A stretch of 64,000 nt of DNA from NCBI GenBank assembly GCA_900770395.1, contig CAAGKM010000030.1, positions 496,001 to 560,000 on the forward strand, in the 5' to 3' direction. The DNA is from an uncultured Prevotella sp. Lineage in GTDB: Bacteria > Bacteroidota > Bacteroidia > Bacteroidales > Bacteroidaceae. Positions within the stretch are counted from its first letter, which is position 1. The number at the start of each line of letters is the position of its first letter. The notes below the pieces were generated by a model. That model was not told the DNA's origin. It saw nothing but the letters and a program-made list of their open reading frames with translations, and ran no database searches. A program made the translations under genes and the position numbers. This document shows, piece by piece, positions 1 to 7,782 of this stretch.

Positions 1-1
1 G

Positions 2-2344
2 GAGGCGGCATGCAAGGCTGTAATTGTTGACACAGTGCTTACAGGCATAAGTTTTAAAGACATAGACCTCTCCGCACCTGCCAAAGAGCAGAAATACTCG
101 GTGCTACAAAAGGTGATGGCGTTTAAGCTGTGTGGAGTGAGGAATGAGGAGTGTGGAGTTGACATTACACATTTTGTGAAGGACGGGAGGCTCACATGGG
201 CATCCCAATTCAATACTCCTCATTCCTCACTCCACACTAAATGGCGCGTCATAGCACTATACGTAGGCCGCACACGACAGAAGGTGAAGCGTGCCGCCCC
301 CGGTGGCGAGGGTTATGTGATAGATCATTTCGACCGTGATGCCGTCAGGCATTATCTTGGGAACCTTGAAAAGGCATTCGCCGCCACAAATACTCCATAT
401 CCCCATACATTCTTCAACGACTCGTATGAGGTGTACGGAGCCGACTGGACTCCTACACTGCTCGACGAGTTTAAGAAACGTCGCGGATATGCGCTCGAAA
501 GCAAGTTAGACAAACTGATTGACAACGACCCGCAGACACTCAGTGACTATCGCGAGACCCTTAGCGATATGCTGCTCGAGAACTTTACCGAACAATGGTC
601 GGCATGGGCGCACAGTCACGGTGCAAAGACCCGCAACCAGGCACACGGCTCACCGGCAAACCTGATAGACGTTTACGCCGCCGTGGACATTCCTGAGATT
701 GAGGGATTCGGACTGTCGGAGTTCGGCATCAAGGGACTGCGCAAGGATAATGGCTACACCCGTCCTAACTTCAGCGATGTGTCAATGCTCAAATACGCTT
801 CATCGGCAGCACACATCACAGGAAAGCAACTGACATCGAGCGAGACTTTCACATGGCTTACGGAGCATTTCCGCACGTCGCTGTCGCAGATGAAGCCCGA
901 CCTTGACCTGATGTTTACATGTGGCGTGAACCATGTTTTCTTCCATGGCACAGCATATTCGCCAAAGAACGATCCGTGGCCAGGCTGGAAGTTCTATGCG
1001 TCAATAGACATGTCGCCGACAAACAGTATTTGGCGTGATGCTCCTGAGCTGATGGCATACATAGACCGTTGTCAGCGCTTCCTTCAGATGGGAACACCCG
1101 ACAACGATTTTCTTATGTATCTGCCTGTGAGGGATATGTGGAGACAGAATGTCGACGGAAAGCGTCTCATGCAGTTTGACATCCACAACATGGACAAGAA
1201 ATCGCCGGAGTTTATAAAAGACGTGCTTGCTGTAGACCGCTTAGGATATGATGTTGACTATATCAGCGACCGCTACCTGCTGAGCACTACCTTCAGCAAC
1301 GGTATGTTGCGCACCGCCGCAGGCACACGCTACAAGGGACTGATTCTGCCCACAGGCTGCAACCTGCCCGAAAATGTGCGTCAGCATCTCGACAAACTGA
1401 AAGCGCAGGGCGCACACATCATATATAATATAGATGCTGAGACACTAAAAGGTGCGGCGCAGCCGGAGCAGATGCGCGTTGAGGGACTGCGGACAATACG
1501 AAGGAGCAACGCTGGCGGTCATCATTACTTCATCGCCAACCTCACACCTAACGACATCAGCAGGCGCATGAAGCTGGGCGTAAAGTGCAATAGTGCCACA
1601 TGGTTTAACCCGATGAACGGCAACATCACTCCTGCCGACATCAACGGCGACGGAGTGATGATAAGTATGCGCTCGGGAGAGTCAAGGATTTTGCAGTGTT
1701 CGGTGTCCAATGGACAGTGTTCAGCTGAGCAAAGCCAAACACTCAACACTAAAAAATCTTCACATAACACTCAATACATAACACTCAACAATCCTTGGAC
1801 TCTTTCGTTCATGGAGTCTTCTCCAAAAGTTGAAAAGACCTTCACACTGCCAAAGGTACAGACATGGGAAACACTTGACGATGATTCGGTAAAGGTGACG
1901 ATGGGCACAGGAGTATACACCACAACCATCAAGCTCAACAATAGGCAGGCAAAGCAACACTGGGAGATTGACCTTGGTGACGTGCGTGAGAGTGCAAGGG
2001 TGTATATCAACGGCAAGTATATCGGATGCGCATGGGCTGTACCCTTTGTGCTCGACTGCCGCGATGCCCTGCGTCCAGGAAAGAACGAGATTCGCATAGA
2101 GGTGACCAATCTGCCTGCCAACCGCATTGCGTGGATGGACCGCAACGGTGTGGAATGGCGCAAGTTTAAGGAAATAAATATTGTGGACATCAATTATAAG
2201 AAAACAAACTATAGCAACTGGGCTCCAGTGCCCTCGGGACTGAACTCGGAAGTGAGACTTGTTTTGTTTTCAGATTTTACGTATAACAGCTCTTACAATA
2301 AACCAAAGGTGCATGGCAACGGTGATGAAAAGTCCATAATGTGA
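2..2344 (+). CDS. GH106-type alpha-L-rhamnosidase, 3' part (5' end outside window)
   Basis: The frame is open from base 2 with no stop, so the gene begins before the window. A GTG at 35 is not a credible start. About 780 codons are visible. The sequence resembles GH106 rhamnosidases of gut Bacteroidetes: a stretch reading GRTRQKVKRAAPGGEGYVID, then NDSYEVYGADWTP, and near the C-terminus a beta-sandwich resembling the GH2 sugar-binding fold (DLGDVRESARVYINGKYIG, then NEIRIEVTNL). Such enzymes remove L-rhamnose from pectic side chains or other rhamnosides, usually in the periplasm. Two pieces (bases 130-237 and 1695-1795) are built of 7-base repeats that add codons without breaking the frame. 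The last 75 bases overlap the end of the convergent glycosyltransferase gene, and the C-terminal ~25 residues look like read-through rather than family sequence. Family assignment is from recall of motifs. Confidence 0.85.
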   Translation, partial: EAACKAVIVDTVLTGISFKDIDLSAPAKEQKYSVLQKVMAFKLCGVRNEECGVDITHFVKDGRLTWASQFNTPHSSLHTKWRVIALYVGRTRQKVKRAAPGGEGYVIDHFDRDAVRHYLGNLEKAFAATNTPYPHTFFNDSYEVYGADWTPTLLDEFKKRRGYALESKLDKLIDNDPQTLSDYRETLSDMLLENFTEQWSAWAHSHGAKTRNQAHGSPANLIDVYAAVDIPEIEGFGLSEFGIKGLRKDNGYTRPNFSDVSMLKYASSAAHITGKQLTSSETFTWLTEHFRTSLSQMKPDLDLMFTCGVNHVFFHGTAYSPKNDPWPGWKFYASIDMSPTNSIWRDAPELMAYIDRCQRFLQMGTPDNDFLMYLPVRDMWRQNVDGKRLMQFDIHNMDKKSPEFIKDVLAVDRLGYDVDYISDRYLLSTTFSNGMLRTAAGTRYKGLILPTGCNLPENVRQHLDKLKAQGAHIIYNIDAETLKGAAQPEQMRVEGLRTIRRSNAGGHHYFIANLTPNDISRRMKLGVKCNSATWFNPMNGNITPADINGDGVMISMRSGESRILQCSVSNGQCSAEQSQTLNTKKSSHNTQYITLNNPWTLSFMESSPKVEKTFTLPKVQTWETLDDDSVKVTMGTGVYTTTIKLNNRQAKQHWEIDLGDVRESARVYINGKYIGCAWAVPFVLDCRDALRPGKNEIRIEVTNLPANRIAWMDRNGVEWRKFKEINIVDINYKKTNYSNWAPVPSGLNSEVRLVLFSDFTYNSSYNKPKVHGNGDEKSIM
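130..237. repeat. Inverted pair of 7-base-period repeats inside the rhamnosidase gene
   Basis: Bases 130-152 and 215-237 are exact reverse complements over 23 bases. Each arm is a chain of related heptamers (GTGTGGA GTGAGGA ATGAGGA on the left; CTCCTCA TTCCTCA CTCCACA on the right). The arms lie in coding sequence and translate as CGVRNEECGVD and FNTPHSSLHTK. These replace what should be short linkers before ITHFVKDGRLTW and WRVIALYVG. The reading frame is kept. Confidence 0.8.
1695..1795. repeat. Degenerate 7-base-period repeat cluster inside the rhamnosidase gene
   Basis: The left part (about 1696-1730) reads as AGTGTTC GGTGTCC AATGGAC AGTGTTC. The right part (1737-1793) reads as CAAACAC TCAACAC and, further on, ATAACAC TCAATAC ATAACAC TCAACAA. 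The two parts are of opposite orientation, as in the other paired copies in this window. Translated, this is a low-complexity Ser/Thr/Asn/Gln linker between the catalytic part and the C-terminal sandwich domain. Confidence 0.65.
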
Positions 2345-3046
2345 ACGCATTACTGAGAAACGCTCCATGAGTGATGCGCGGTGATTGACGGTGGAATTTC
2401 CCTCACGGGTGTAGCATGCCACAGTGGCATGTACATTGACAAGGGCAAGAGCACGGCTGTCGGCTTCCTTCATTATACGGATGCACCAGTCAACATCGGC
2501 AGAGTGGCGGTAACGGGTGTTGTAAGGATGTCGGCGCGCGATGTCGGTGCGGGCATAGAATGCCTGATGGCACACAAGCATACCGTGGCGGAAAGAACGC
2601 CATGTGAGATGCTCTGGAGGAAGGAGATGGCGCTTGCCTATATATATCCCAGCATTGTCCACGATATCAGTGTCGCCGTAGATAACAGCGGGCTGGTTGT
2701 TTGACTCGGCGCAGCGCGCTATTGTTGAGAGTGTGTCGGGAGTGGGGAAGTAGTCGCCGGCATTCATATATATGATATAGTCTCCGGTGACAAGACGCAG
2801 TCCCTTGTTCATTGCATCGTAAAGACCACGGTCAGGCTCCGACTGAATCCTTATAATATGTCCGTTGTTTGTCTTGTCCGACTTTGCCTTGTATGCCTCA
2901 GCCATTGCCACGGTGTTATCGGTTGATGCACCGTCGACAATCCAATGCTCAACATCGGGATATTGCTGGGCAAGAACACTGTCGAGAGTGCGCTGTAGGC
3001 ATTGGGCTGCATTGTATGTTATTGTGACAACGGAAATCCTTATCAT
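2270..3046 (-). CDS. Family 2 glycosyltransferase (WcaE-like)
   Basis: 258 residues with the GT-A fold signature of family 2: start MIRISVVTITYNAA, acidic pair region VDGASTDNT, then SEPDRGLYDAMNKGL and DYIIYMNAGDYF, which carries the metal/nucleotide-binding part. It resembles the WcaE branch of colanic-acid-type transferases. It should act in the cytoplasm, adding one sugar to a lipid-linked surface glycan; donor and acceptor cannot be told from sequence. Its start overlaps the stop of the upstream GT4 gene by four bases (ATGA), so the two are translationally coupled. Its 3' end overlaps the convergent rhamnosidase gene by 75 bases. Confidence 0.85.
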   Translation of the reverse strand: MIRISVVTITYNAAQCLQRTLDSVLAQQYPDVEHWIVDGASTDNTVAMAEAYKAKSDKTNNGHIIRIQSEPDRGLYDAMNKGLRLVTGDYIIYMNAGDYFPTPDTLSTIARCAESNNQPAVIYGDTDIVDNAGIYIGKRHLLPPEHLTWRSFRHGMLVCHQAFYARTDIARRHPYNTRYRHSADVDWCIRIMKEADSRALALVNVHATVACYTREGNSTVNHRASLMERFSVMRSHYGLFITVAMHLWFIVRAVIRKI

Positions 3047-4317
3047 AGTTTATAATGTTTCATTGCTATTGCGTGATTGTACACCTCAACATAGCGTAAG
3101 GCGACTGCCTGCTGCGAATAGCTGTGAACAGTCTTGTGACGGGCACAGTCAGAGAGAGAGTTGTAGTCGCTGTCGAACAGCACCCAGCGGATACCTTTTG
3201 CCAAGTCGGCGGCATCACGGAAGCGAGCCACATAACCATTCTTCTGATGATCAATCATCTCTGGTATTCCGCCAACATTAAAACCAATGCAGGGCACACC
3301 GCATGCCATTGATTCCATGATGGTGTTGGGAAGATTTTCGGAAAGCGACGGAAGAACGAACACATCACAGGCATTGTAGACATCGATGATGCGCGCTGTG
3401 TCGGAAGTATATCCCAAGGGATATGCCGGAAATGATATCTCTTCCATAACATCGTCGGCATGACCGCCGAGAACAGCCACGCAGGTGTTGTCAGCCATAT
3501 CGGGATATTCTTTCGCCAGCATCTTGCAGGCATCGATGAGAAATGCCATCCCCTTGTTCACGTTGGTAGCCTTCTGCGCCACAAAGAGGATAATACGTTT
3601 GTCAAGAGGTAAATTTAAGCGCTTGCGTGCTTCTTCTGTCGAGGATTTGCAGAACAGCGTGGTGTCTATGGGATTGGGAATTGACGATATTGTTTGTCCA
3701 AAGAGCAACGCACTCTTACGAGCCTCGCAGGCAAGCCAACGGCTGCAAGCCACAAAGTGCAGGTGTTGGCTCTGCAGCATTTTCCTCTTTCGCAGCCATG
3801 TGCTGTTGGCAAGGTCGGTGCTGCCTGCATACTTGTCCATATAGCGGCAGTTGCAGCATACAGACTTAAAGCTGTTACAGTTGTGGGTGATGTGACAGAT
3901 GGCTGTGGCAGGCCAGATGTCGTGCATGGTCCACACCACAGGCTTACCGCTATTGAGAATCTTGCGTATTCCGTCAAGCGACAGCATTCCCTGATTTATC
4001 CAATGCAGATGAATCACGTCGGCTTCTTTGAACACCTTCAGCCCGGTGATATCAGCCCCTGTATTTGCCACATCGATGTCGAACAGATGGCGACGGGAGA
4101 ATCTACACCTTATATATATATATAGGCGTTCCCACAAAAAGCGCCAACGCTGTAGCCACTTGTTATTAAGCGCCACAACGTTGGGATTGTCGGTGTCCTT
4201 ATCACGCACAAGCATTGTCGCATGCTCTCCGCTTTGGTTGAGAGCACACATAAGTCGGTGTGCGGCAACTGCCGCACCGCCGGCATTCTCGCTTGTGTTT
4301 ACTATCAGAATACGCAT
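3043..4317 (-). CDS. Family 4 glycosyltransferase (WcaC-like)
   Basis: 424 residues, GT-B fold. The N-terminus MRILIVNTSENAGGAAVAAHRL is the usual acceptor-domain start. VWTMHDIWPATAICHIT followed by a Cys-rich stretch (CNSFKSVCCNC) is typical of WcaC-like transferases. The C-terminal half has the family signature ENLPNTIMESMACGVPCIGFNVGGIPEMI with its E-x7-E pair. It probably elongates an exopolysaccharide or O-antigen repeat unit in the cytoplasm. It is co-transcribed with the following GT2 gene. A paired heptamer-repeat hairpin (4323-4422) separates it from the upstream GH13 gene, so whether it belongs to the long upstream operon is unclear. Confidence 0.88.
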   Translation of the reverse strand: MRILIVNTSENAGGAAVAAHRLMCALNQSGEHATMLVRDKDTDNPNVVALNNKWLQRWRFLWERLYIYIRCRFSRRHLFDIDVANTGADITGLKVFKEADVIHLHWINQGMLSLDGIRKILNSGKPVVWTMHDIWPATAICHITHNCNSFKSVCCNCRYMDKYAGSTDLANSTWLRKRKMLQSQHLHFVACSRWLACEARKSALLFGQTISSIPNPIDTTLFCKSSTEEARKRLNLPLDKRIILFVAQKATNVNKGMAFLIDACKMLAKEYPDMADNTCVAVLGGHADDVMEEISFPAYPLGYTSDTARIIDVYNACDVFVLPSLSENLPNTIMESMACGVPCIGFNVGGIPEMIDHQKNGYVARFRDAADLAKGIRWVLFDSDYNSLSDCARHKTVHSYSQQAVALRYVEVYNHAIAMKHYKL

Positions 4318-4322
4318 TTATT

Positions 4323-4422
4323 AGTGTTTAGTGTTTAGTGTTCAGTGTTTAGTGTTATTCCCTGTGTTTTTGTTGTGACTGCACAGTCTCAATTAAACAC
4401 TGAACACTAAACACTGAACACT
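4323..4422. repeat. Intergenic inverted pair of AACACTG/AACACTA heptamers
   Basis: The left arm (4323-4356) is a chain of AGTGTTT/AGTGTTC units. The right arm (about 4394-4422) is AACACTG AACACTA AACACTG AACACT. Bases 4337-4356 and 4403-4422 are exact reverse complements over 20 bases, separated by 46 bases. The pair fills the gap between the GH13 and GT4 genes and could fold into a long hairpin in the transcript. There is no strong U-tract after it on the minus strand, so I do not call it an ordinary terminator. Confidence 0.75.
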
Positions 4423-4426
4423 ATAA

Positions 4427-6355
4427 TTAGAACTCCAGTACGAGCGACTGGCGTGGCTTAAGTTCCAGCTTGTCGCCGCCTATGTTGTATTTTCTGCCCG
4501 TGAGCACGTCCTTGGCACTGGTGGCAGCACCAATCACCTCGGCATAACGCTTCAGGTTCATACTGGCGGGCTTGCCTGTGCCGTTGATTACGGTCATCAC
4601 TGTCTTGCCTTTATACTGACGGGCGATTACATACACACCATCAATAGGGATGAACTGAGTCTGGCTGCCCTTGACAATCACCTCGTTGCCCTTGCGCCAG
4701 TGCAGCAGACGGCTTGTCCAGCGGAACATGGCATTCTCGGCAGCCGTGCGTCCCTCGGCTGTGAAGGCATTATGCTTGTCACCAGGGAATCCTCCGGGGA
4801 AATCCTTGCGCACATTGCCGTCGGTCACGGCTTTTGTGCCGTTCATAAGAATCTCTGTACCATAGTATAGCTGAGGTATGCGGTTGATGGTGAGCAGCAG
4901 CGCAAGTGCCTGCTTCAGAGCCAGAGTGTCGCGGCCCTCGCCAAGGAAGCGGTCGGTGTCGTGGTTCTCGATAAACGCCATCACGTTTGATGGATTGGCA
5001 TAGAGGTAGTCGTAAACCAGACTGTTGTATATGCGGTTCATGCCGTTCCACCATGCATCGGTGTCCTCACGCTTCGCCTGGTTAATCTTGTCATAGAACG
5101 AGAAGTCCATGACTGTCTTCAGGTAACTGTTGTCCTTGGCTATCTTCGAGTCCTTCTGCCATGCCGCAGTGTAGGCTGGCTCTGTCACCCATGTCTCGCC
5201 CACGGTGTTGTAGTTAGGATATTCCTCGTTGATTTCCTTCATCCAGCGTGCCATTCCCGCAGCATCGGCATAGGGATAGGTGTCCATACGTATTCCGTCG
5301 ATGCCCACGGTCTCTATCCACCATTTTGAGTTCTGTATGAGGTAGGTCATAAGGTGCGGATTGCGCTGGTTGAGGTCAGGCATTGATGGAACAAACCAGC
5401 CGTCTACGGTCTCATGGAGGTCAATCTTGCTTGCGTAGGGGTCAACCACGGGAGTCAGCTTGTAACTTGTCTGAAGATATTTGCTGTTCAGACCGCCGTT
5501 GTATGTTGTCGACTGTCCATTGGTGGTCTTCGTTGCAGTTTCCTTTGGCTCACTGAGCCATTCTGGAGTGTTTAGCCAGTCCTTCGACGGCAGGTCCTTA
5601 AGCCATGGATGGTCGATGCCGCAGTGGTTGAAAATCATGTCCATAACAACTTTCAGACCTTTTGCGTGAGCCTCATCGATGAGCTGTTTGTATTCTTCGT
5701 TAGTGCCGAAGCGCGGGTCAACCTTATAATAATCAGTTGTGGCGTAGCCGTGGTAAGTGCTTTGGGTGCCGTTGTCTGGCGAGTCGTTCTCAAGCACAGG
5801 CGTAAACCACAGGGCTGTCACTCCGAGGTCGCAGAAATAGTCGAGATGCTGGCGTATGCCCTCGATGTTTCCGCCGTGGCGCAGTGAAGGCTCGTTGCGG
5901 TCGACAGTGTACTTGGTCTTCATCTGAACAGGCTTGCCGTTCGACTTCTTCGTTGGAGCCACAGCCGAAGCGAAACGGTCGGGCATGAGCATATAGAGCA
6001 CGTCGGCATTTGAGAAACCTATGCGCTCATAGCCCTTCTTCTCACGTTCCCTCAGCTCATACTTGACTTTCTTTCCCGAGAAATTGAGCGTCATGACTCC
6101 AGCCTTAGCTTCCCTGATGTTGAGATACACAAACAGGTAGTTAGGACTGTCGAGCCTCACAATACTGTCGACCTCCACGCCGGGAAAGTCGGTTGTAACA
6201 TCGGCATTAGCAATGTCCTTGCCGTAAACCATAAGCTGCAGCGAGGGATTTTTCATACCCACATACCAGTTGGCAGGCTCAATACGGTCTACCTTTACCG
6301 CAGCGTTAATCATCATCGTTTGCATAAGCAGCAACACTGTTAAAAGTCTTTTCAT
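4427..6355 (-). CDS. Secreted GH13 alpha-glucan hydrolase (neopullulanase/cyclomaltodextrinase type)
   Basis: 642 residues with a signal peptide (MKRLLTVLLLMQTMMINAA), so periplasmic or surface. An N-terminal beta-sandwich of the cyclomaltodextrinase type (about 22-110) precedes the GH13 barrel. Catalytic landmarks are visible: GIRMD (nucleophile Asp near residue 358), VGETW (acid/base Glu) and ENHDTDRF (transition-state Asp). A C-terminal beta domain ends at SLVLEF. Length and layout match SusA-like enzymes of Bacteroidetes, which cut starch-derived oligosaccharides. No SusC/D pair is next to it; it sits 27 bases after rseP at the end of a house-keeping run, an unusual place for a PUL-type enzyme. 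It may be an orphan maltodextrin enzyme. Confidence 0.9.
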   Translation of the reverse strand: MKRLLTVLLLMQTMMINAAVKVDRIEPANWYVGMKNPSLQLMVYGKDIANADVTTDFPGVEVDSIVRLDSPNYLFVYLNIREAKAGVMTLNFSGKKVKYELREREKKGYERIGFSNADVLYMLMPDRFASAVAPTKKSNGKPVQMKTKYTVDRNEPSLRHGGNIEGIRQHLDYFCDLGVTALWFTPVLENDSPDNGTQSTYHGYATTDYYKVDPRFGTNEEYKQLIDEAHAKGLKVVMDMIFNHCGIDHPWLKDLPSKDWLNTPEWLSEPKETATKTTNGQSTTYNGGLNSKYLQTSYKLTPVVDPYASKIDLHETVDGWFVPSMPDLNQRNPHLMTYLIQNSKWWIETVGIDGIRMDTYPYADAAGMARWMKEINEEYPNYNTVGETWVTEPAYTAAWQKDSKIAKDNSYLKTVMDFSFYDKINQAKREDTDAWWNGMNRIYNSLVYDYLYANPSNVMAFIENHDTDRFLGEGRDTLALKQALALLLTINRIPQLYYGTEILMNGTKAVTDGNVRKDFPGGFPGDKHNAFTAEGRTAAENAMFRWTSRLLHWRKGNEVIVKGSQTQFIPIDGVYVIARQYKGKTVMTVINGTGKPASMNLKRYAEVIGAATSAKDVLTGRKYNIGGDKLELKPRQSLVLEF

Positions 6356-6382
6356 AGTTATTTTGTAGTTTTTAGAATGGTC

Positions 6383-7756
6383 TTACCACATTATTCCCAG
6401 CCAGCGCAGCACGTCGTTGGCGTTGGCAAACACCAGCAGCGCGATAAGGAAGACGAATCCCGCGTATTCGGCATACACGAGGAACTTCTCGCTTGGCTTG
6501 CGGCGGGTTATAATCTCATAGAGCAGGAACAGCACGTGGCCTCCGTCGAGCACTGGGATGGGCAGGATGTTCATGAATGCGAGGATGATGCTGAGGAAAG
6601 CGGTCATCTTCCAGAACATATACCAGTCCCACTCAGCGGGGAACATGCTGGCAATGGCTCCAAAGCCGCCCACTGACTTTGCTCCGTCGGCTGTCATCAC
6701 GTACTTCATGTCGTCAACATATCCGCGAAGCACATCAACTCCGTATCTCACTCCTGCGGGGAAGCTCTCGAAGAAACCGTAGTTGACGGTTGTCACCTTG
6801 TATAATGCAGCCGACTGCTGCACAACGATGCCCAGCATAAGGTCAGGCGAGAGCACCACGGCGGCAGTGTCGGTCTTAAGGTTGTTTGCAAACACCACAG
6901 TAGCCTTGCGCACCTTCATGCTGTCGGCACTGGTTTTGCTGTCGGCAAGCACATCGCCGAGACAGCGCAGCTGATATGACAGCTCATTCCATGAGTCGAT
7001 AGGCTTGCCGTTGAGGGCAATAATCTTGTCGCCCTTCTTCATTCCTGCCTTCTCTGCTGCTCCTCCTTTTTGCACATCAGATATCACTGCAGGGATGAGC
7101 GGACGTATGAACGACGGGTCGTTCTTCAGCATGTTCAGCAGGTTGAGGTCGCCAGGCAGTGATATGCTCATAGGCTTGTCGCCACGGACAATGTCAACGC
7201 GGGTGGCAGTGGACACATCGCGGAAGAGGTCGACGCCAAAGTCCTTGAACTCGCCTTTGTCACTGCCTATGAGGATGTCGCCGTCGCGGAATCCCAGTGC
7301 CTTAGCCTCGCTGTTGAACTTCATTCCCAGCTTCATGTCCTTGGTGGCAACATAGCTGTCGCCCCAGGTGAAGAGTATCATCGAGTAGATGAATAGCGCC
7401 AGCAGGAAGTTCATGAGCACGCCGCCAATCATCACCAGCAGGCGCTGCCATGCCGGCTTGGTGCGAAACTCCCACGGCTGCGCCGGCTGTTTCATCTGCT
7501 CCAGGTCGAAGCTCTCGTCTATCATTCCCGAAATCTTACAGTAACCGCCCAGCGGCAGCCAGCCCACACCGTATGTGGTGTCGCTCTTCTTGGGCTTAAA
7601 CTCAAAGAGATGGAACCAAGGGTCGAAGAAAAGATAGAATTTCTCTACACGTATGCCAAAGAGCTTGGCAAAGAAAAAATGTCCTCCCTCATGAATCAGC
7701 ACCAGCAACGATATTGCCAGCATGAACTGTATGAGGCGAATTAAAAATATTTCCAT
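6383..7756 (-). CDS. rseP: RIP metalloprotease RseP (site-2 protease)
   Basis: 457 residues. The zinc motif HEGGH lies in the first membrane helix (LVLIHEGGHFFFAKLFGI). The second metal-ligand region is near the C-terminus (NILPIPVLDGGHVLFLLYE). Between them are a periplasmic stretch with a PDZ domain (GGAAEKAGMKKGDKIIALNGKPI) and further membrane helices. The enzyme cuts transmembrane segments of anti-sigma factors and remnant signal peptides in the inner membrane. It lies 26 bases after dxr, the conserved pairing in Bacteroidetes. Release of the ECF sigma factor at 18.7 kb from its FecR partner may depend on a protease of this kind, but that is inference. Confidence 0.96.
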   Translation of the reverse strand: MEIFLIRLIQFMLAISLLVLIHEGGHFFFAKLFGIRVEKFYLFFDPWFHLFEFKPKKSDTTYGVGWLPLGGYCKISGMIDESFDLEQMKQPAQPWEFRTKPAWQRLLVMIGGVLMNFLLALFIYSMILFTWGDSYVATKDMKLGMKFNSEAKALGFRDGDILIGSDKGEFKDFGVDLFRDVSTATRVDIVRGDKPMSISLPGDLNLLNMLKNDPSFIRPLIPAVISDVQKGGAAEKAGMKKGDKIIALNGKPIDSWNELSYQLRCLGDVLADSKTSADSMKVRKATVVFANNLKTDTAAVVLSPDLMLGIVVQQSAALYKVTTVNYGFFESFPAGVRYGVDVLRGYVDDMKYVMTADGAKSVGGFGAIASMFPAEWDWYMFWKMTAFLSIILAFMNILPIPVLDGGHVLFLLYEIITRRKPSEKFLVYAEYAGFVFLIALLVFANANDVLRWLGIMW

Positions 7757-7782
7757 TACTATTATCTATGTTTTTGTTTTCT

